DNA from: Firmicutes bacterium UBA5774
Lineage (GTDB): Bacteria; Bacillota; Clostridia; Peptostreptococcales; Anaerovoracaceae
Direction: 5' to 3'
Assembly (NCBI GenBank): GCA_002418625.1
Contig: DIEM01000041.1
Span: forward strand, 1 to 44,602
Length of the DNA: 44,602 bases
In this document: positions 40,890-44,602 of the stretch, in pieces
Layout of the letters: the number at the start of each line of letters is the position of its first letter
How positions within the stretch are numbered: position 1 is the first letter of the stretch
Program-made: the position numbers and the translations under genes
Notes under the pieces: model-generated
What the model was told of the DNA's origin: nothing
What the model saw: only the letters and a program-made list of their open reading frames with translations
Databases searched by the model: none

Positions 40890-41813
40890 ATGTTAAAAGG
40901 AAGAGATTTGCTTGAACCGATGGACTTCAGCCCGGAAGAGCTGGACGAGATTTTCGTTCTCGCTGACGAGATCATACAGGACCCTTCGAAATTCGCACAC
41001 AGCTGCGATGGGAAATTGCTGGCGACCCTGTTTTACGAGCCAAGCACGAGGACCCGGTTCAGTTTTGAGGCGGCCATGCTGAGACTTGGCGGGCAGGTGA
41101 TCGGATTTTCAGAGCCGAATTCCAGCTCGGTATCCAAGGGCGAAAGCATTTCGGACACGATCAGGACGGTGGCCTGCTACGCAGACCTCGCGGTCATGCG
41201 CCACCCCAAGGAGGGCGCGCCGAAGGTCGCGGCGTACAATACTGAAATGCCGGTCATCAATGCCGGTGACGGCGGGCATCAGCATCCGACGCAGACACTG
41301 ACGGATCTTCTGACCATCCGAAAAGTAAAAGGCGGATTTAAAAATCTTGTCGTCGGCATCTGCGGCGACCTGAAGTTCGGCAGAACGGCCCATTCTCTGA
41401 TCAAGGCCCTGTCCAGGTACGAGAATGTGAGCTTTGTGCTGATCGCCCCCGAGGAGCTTCGAATCCCGGAGTATATCCGTAGCGAGGTGCTTGTCAGAAA
41501 CAACATAACATTCAGCGAAGTCGAGAATATGGAGGAAGTGCTCCCGGCGCTCGATATCTTATATATGACCAGAGTCCAGAAGGAACGCTTCTTCAATGAA
41601 GAGGATTATATCAGGCTGAAGGACCGATACATACTGGATATGCCTAAAATGAAGCTTGCGACAGACCGGCTGACCGTGCTTCATCCGTTGCCTAGGGTCA
41701 ATGAAATCGCGGTCGAGGTGGATGAAGACCCGAGGGCGATGTATTTTGACCAGGCAAAAAACGGCATGTTTGTAAGGATGGCGCTGATCATGAAACTTTT
41801 GGGGGTGAATTGA
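40890..41813 (+). CDS. pyrB: Aspartate carbamoyltransferase, catalytic subunit
   Basis: A 307-residue enzyme with the carbamoyl-phosphate-binding STRTRFSFEAAMLRLGG (residues about 53-69), HPTQTLTDLLTI, GDLKFGRTAHSL and the aspartate-binding HPLPRVNEI. It catalyses carbamoyl phosphate + L-aspartate to carbamoyl aspartate, the first committed pyrimidine step. ATG 40890 is chosen for its spacing from AGAAAGGA; ATG/GTG codons at 40881 and 40866 are possible. It overlaps pyrI by 1 nt (TGATGG), so the pair is co-translated to form the allosteric enzyme. Confidence 0.97.
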   Translation: MLKGRDLLEPMDFSPEELDEIFVLADEIIQDPSKFAHSCDGKLLATLFYEPSTRTRFSFEAAMLRLGGQVIGFSEPNSSSVSKGESISDTIRTVACYADLAVMRHPKEGAPKVAAYNTEMPVINAGDGGHQHPTQTLTDLLTIRKVKGGFKNLVVGICGDLKFGRTAHSLIKALSRYENVSFVLIAPEELRIPEYIRSEVLVRNNITFSEVENMEEVLPALDILYMTRVQKERFFNEEDYIRLKDRYILDMPKMKLATDRLTVLHPLPRVNEIAVEVDEDPRAMYFDQAKNGMFVRMALIMKLLGVN

Positions 41814-42298
41814 TGGTACTTGTAAACAGCATCGAAAAGGGCATCGTGATCGACCATATCAGCGCGGGACTGGGAACCAGGATCTTCCACTACCTTGGCA
41901 TAGAAAATTCCCAGTACACCGTGGCTTTCATCATGAACGCCACAAGCAAGCAATACGGGAAGAAGGATCTCATTAAAATCGAAAACGTCATAGATATCGA
42001 TCTGGCCGTGCTTGGCCTCATCGATCCGAATGCGACAGTCAATGTTATTGAAAATCACGTCGTGACCAGAAAGATCAATTTGGAACTGCCGAAAACCGTG
42101 ACAAACGTCATCAAGTGCAAAAATCCACGCTGCGTCACATCGTCTGAAAGCAACGTGCCGCATGTCTTTCATCTGGTCAATGACGAAAAAAGAGAATACC
42201 GCTGTGAATACTGCGATGATATCGTGGATATGAAAGGGGACAAGCAGGATGAGATTCTGCATAAGCAATGGACTTGTAGTCGATCCGGCGGCAGGTAG
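41813..42298 (+). CDS. pyrI: Aspartate carbamoyltransferase, regulatory subunit
   Basis: The 161-residue protein has an N-terminal allosteric domain (VNSIEKGIVIDHISAGLGTRIFHYLGI) and a C-terminal zinc domain with CKNPRCVTS and YRCEYCDD, the four cysteines that bind zinc and contact PyrB. PyrI makes aspartate transcarbamoylase subject to CTP inhibition and ATP activation. This type of PyrB-PyrI arrangement is typical of Clostridia and archaea as well as enterics. It overlaps pyrC by 50 nt. Confidence 0.96.
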   Translation: MVLVNSIEKGIVIDHISAGLGTRIFHYLGIENSQYTVAFIMNATSKQYGKKDLIKIENVIDIDLAVLGLIDPNATVNVIENHVVTRKINLELPKTVTNVIKCKNPRCVTSSESNVPHVFHLVNDEKREYRCEYCDDIVDMKGDKQDEILHKQWTCSRSGGR

Positions 42299-43547
42299 GG
42301 CCGAGATACGCGATATCTGGATCCGGGACGGACGCATAGTTGGTCATGAGAGAAAAAATGGCGTCATTTCGGCTGAATCGGAAGAAATCGATTATATCGA
42401 CGCAACGGGGAAATGGGTCGTGCCGGGCCTCATAGACCTGCATGTCCATTTTCGGGAGCCGGGCTTCACGCACAAGGAAACGATCGCCAGCGGTTCTGAG
42501 GCAGCGCTTCGAGGCGGTTTCACCACGGTATGCTGCATGCCGAACACCCAGCCGGTGATAGACAGCAGGAAAATGGTCAGGCTGATAAAGGAGCGCGCCT
42601 CTGCGAACAATGGGGTGCGTGTGCTTCCGATCGGCGCGATCACGCGGGAGCAGAAGGGAATACAGCTTGCGAACATAAAGGGAATGGCCCGGGAGGGGGC
42701 TTGCGCCGTCAGTGAAGACGGCAGGAGCGTCATGGACGAGGACCTCATGAGGGAAGCGCTGCGAATAGCGGCCGATATCGATCTGCCCGTATTTTCACAT
42801 GCGGAGGATAGCAGGCTGGCTGACGGCGGAGCCATGAACAGGGGCGTCATGTCCGAGCGGCTCGGCATCAGGGGCATCCCGGCCGAAGCGGAGGAGGTCA
42901 TCGTCGCCAGGGATATCGGCCTTGCCATGCAAACGGGAGCGCGGCTTCATCTGTGCCACATCAGCACGAAGGGAAGCGTTGCGCTGATCCGGGAAGCGAA
43001 GGCTGCAGGCGCGCGCGTCACGGCAGAAACGGCGCCGCATTACTTTACATTGGATGAGGAAGCCCTGGCCGGACTTGATACGAATAAAAAGATGAATCCG
43101 CCGCTTCGGACCAGGGAAGACAGGGAAGCGGTGAAGCAGGCGCTGAAGGACGGCGTCATAGACGCGATTGCAACAGACCACGCGCCGCATCATGAGGACG
43201 AAAAGGCGCTGCCCTTTGAACAGGCGCCCTTCGGAGTCAGCGGGCTTGAAACCAGTTTCGCTGTAAGCTATACTGAATTGGTGAGAAACGGACCGCTTAC
43301 GCCGCTGGAGCTCATCGACAGGATGAGCGCGTCACCCGCGCGCATTCTCGGAATAGAACGCGGCAGCCTTGCCGAAGGGCAGGTGGCCGACATCACGATC
43401 ATCGACATCGATAAAAGTTATGTCGTCTCACCCGGTGCCTTTGTCTCCAAAGGCAGGAATACGCCGTTCGCGGGCATGACCGTTTGGGGCAGGCCATCCA
43501 TGGTCATGATCGGCGGGATGATGAAAGGAGTCTTTAATGATAGATAG
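42249..43547 (+). CDS. pyrC: Dihydroorotase
   Basis: A 432-residue type I dihydroorotase with LIDLHVHFREPGFTHKE (zinc-binding HxH), DMNP-like CCMPNTQPV, FSHAEDSRL, HLCHISTKGS, ETAPHYFTL and TDHAPHHEDEK, with the metal ligands in place. It cyclises carbamoyl aspartate to dihydroorotate. The start ATG lies inside pyrI. It is followed by pyrF with an 11-nt overlap. Confidence 0.97.
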   Translation: MRFCISNGLVVDPAAGRAEIRDIWIRDGRIVGHERKNGVISAESEEIDYIDATGKWVVPGLIDLHVHFREPGFTHKETIASGSEAALRGGFTTVCCMPNTQPVIDSRKMVRLIKERASANNGVRVLPIGAITREQKGIQLANIKGMAREGACAVSEDGRSVMDEDLMREALRIAADIDLPVFSHAEDSRLADGGAMNRGVMSERLGIRGIPAEAEEVIVARDIGLAMQTGARLHLCHISTKGSVALIREAKAAGARVTAETAPHYFTLDEEALAGLDTNKKMNPPLRTREDREAVKQALKDGVIDAIATDHAPHHEDEKALPFEQAPFGVSGLETSFAVSYTELVRNGPLTPLELIDRMSASPARILGIERGSLAEGQVADITIIDIDKSYVVSPGAFVSKGRNTPFAGMTVWGRPSMVMIGGMMKGVFNDR

Positions 43548-44451
43548 GCTGATAGGCAAGATCAGGGAAAAAAGCAATCCGACAGTCGTAGGACTGGATC
43601 CTTCGTTCGGAATGCTGCCTGATCATATTAAAAATGAGGCGATCGAACGCTATGGCAAAACGCCCGAGGCAATCGGCAAAATGTTCACCGTCTTCAACAA
43701 GGCGATCATCGACGAGGTCCACGACCTCGTTCCGGCTGTCAAGCCTCAGATTGCAATGTACGAGCAATATGGGCTCGAAGGACTTAAAGCTTATCTGGAA
43801 ACCATCCGATACGCGAAGGAAAAGGGACTGATGGTCATCGGCGACATAAAGCGCGGTGATATCGCCTCGACTGCGGAAGCTTACGCGGCGCATATTGCGG
43901 GCGTGGAAATAGAGGGTGCACATTTCGACCTCTGGATGGAGGACGCGGTGACGCTGAATCCATATATGGGCTACGATGGGATCGAGCCCTTTGTCAGAGT
44001 TTGCAGAGAGAGAGACAAAGGCGTGTTTATACTGGTCAGGACCAGCAATCCCAGCGGAGCGGAGCTCCAGGACCTTGTGACCGGCGGCAGGCCGGTCTTT
44101 CATGAAGTCGCCGGGCTTGTCTCCAAATGGGGGCTTGAGGCCATGGGAAGCCAGGGCTACAGCAGGGTCGGGGCGGTTGTCGGAGCGACATGCGCAGAGC
44201 AGGGCGCCGAACTTAGAAAACTCATGCCACATACGTTTTTCCTGGTGCCGGGCTACGGCGCACAGGGCGGAACGGGCGAGGATCTTAAAGGCTATACGGA
44301 CGCCAACGGTGAAGGCATCATTGTCAATTCATCCCGGGGCATCATTGCCGCTTACTTGAAGGACACCGACTATGACGGCAAACATTTTGCGAAGTCTTCG
44401 AGAAAAGCCGTTCTCGCAATGCGGGAAGATCTTGCGAAAAGTCTCGGCTGA
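43537..44451 (+). CDS. pyrF: Orotidine 5'-phosphate decarboxylase, type 2
   Basis: A 304-residue OMP decarboxylase of the long (type 2) class: VVGLDPSFGMLP near the start, the catalytic DIKRGDIASTAEAY with the Asp-Lys-Asp set, MTLNPYMGYDGIEPF, and VPGYGAQGGTGEDL. It decarboxylates OMP to UMP. GAAAGGAG lies before the ATG, which is inside the end of pyrC. Confidence 0.97.
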   Translation: MIDRLIGKIREKSNPTVVGLDPSFGMLPDHIKNEAIERYGKTPEAIGKMFTVFNKAIIDEVHDLVPAVKPQIAMYEQYGLEGLKAYLETIRYAKEKGLMVIGDIKRGDIASTAEAYAAHIAGVEIEGAHFDLWMEDAVTLNPYMGYDGIEPFVRVCRERDKGVFILVRTSNPSGAELQDLVTGGRPVFHEVAGLVSKWGLEAMGSQGYSRVGAVVGATCAEQGAELRKLMPHTFFLVPGYGAQGGTGEDLKGYTDANGEGIIVNSSRGIIAAYLKDTDYDGKHFAKSSRKAVLAMREDLAKSLG

Positions 44452-44472
44452 CAGCGGAAAGGCGGAGCCCAT

Positions 44473-44602
44473 ATGGAAAAGAAAGTAATTGAAGCAACGG
44501 TCAGAAGCAACAGGCAGATCGCGAAAGGCGTTTTCATGATGATATTGGAGGCCCCCGAAGCGGCTGCTTCAGCAAAGACGGGGCAGTTTTTGAACGTCTA
44601 CC
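44473..44602 (+). CDS. pyrK: Dihydroorotate dehydrogenase electron-transfer subunit, N-terminal part
   Basis: The window ends after 43 codons: MEKKVIEATVRSNRQIAKGV then FMMILEAPEAAASAKTGQFLNVY. This fits the ferredoxin-reductase-like N-terminal domain of PyrK, whose FAD/[2Fe-2S] chain passes electrons from dihydroorotate dehydrogenase B to NAD+. It is 21 nt after pyrF, in line with the operon; pyrD is expected just beyond the window. Confidence 0.85.
   Translation, partial: MEKKVIEATVRSNRQIAKGVFMMILEAPEAAASAKTGQFLNVY

Overview
The window looks like the chromosome of a strictly anaerobic, low-to-mid G+C Firmicute, most likely a member of the Clostridia. The signs are strong AGGAGG ribosome binding sites with frequent TTG starts, 2-hydroxyacyl-CoA dehydratase and radical SAM enzymes, a PyrR-type attenuator before pyrBI-C-F-K, Firmicute-style phage lysis genes and TypA. 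The species cannot be named from the sequence.

Layout. (1) 1-6.2 kb: the end of a 2-hydroxyacyl-CoA dehydratase-type subunit, a TetR regulator, two tandem paralogous radical SAM proteins of the tetraether-synthase-like/TrsS type, and a PaaK-like AMP-dependent CoA ligase, facing an AcuI/YhdH-type enoyl reductase. (2) 6.5-8.3 kb: a soluble chemoreceptor and a Phd/ParE-type toxin-antitoxin pair. (3) 8.4-11.3 kb: an arsenic operon, arsR-acr3-arsC plus a radical SAM gene that resembles the tungsten-cofactor oxidoreductase maturase but seems to have lost an internal block. ArsR has no standard start codon. (4) 11.4-16.25 kb: an FAD oxidase / CCG iron-sulfur / FAD oxidase operon. Its first intercistronic gap folds into an elaborate predicted RNA structure. 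(5) 16.26-19.5 kb: an IS3-like remnant, a Cache-domain histidine kinase and a response regulator with an MpsC/DUF2294-like C-terminal domain. (6) 19.8-26.9 kb: a sigma-54 enhancer-binding protein followed by a near-consensus -24/-12 promoter, repeated GTTGCCA sites and a four-gene catabolic or transport operon (GPH-type transporter, aldehyde dehydrogenase, EamA transporter, saccharopine-dehydrogenase-like enzyme). (7) 27.1-30.5 kb: a decayed mobile island with a doubly broken abiEii, an intact abiEi with its operator, a truncated endolysin, a holin, an excisionase-like gene, a helically phased TACGAC repeat array and tRNA-Pro, the plausible former attachment site. (8) 30.6-31.35 kb: very small stress and zinc-ribbon genes. 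(9) 31.6-40.7 kb: housekeeping genes (diguanylate cyclase, TspO-like protein, pepT, ung, methyltransferase, plsC, typA, mscS). (10) 40.7 kb to the end: the PyrR-attenuated pyrimidine operon pyrB-pyrI-pyrC-pyrF-pyrK, cut by the window edge.

The most promising items for new biology are the tandem radical SAM/CoA-ligase cassette, the multi-helix RNA at 13003-13163, the internally deleted maturase in the arsenic operon, the sigma-54 operon with its leader peptides, and the MpsC-like response regulator.
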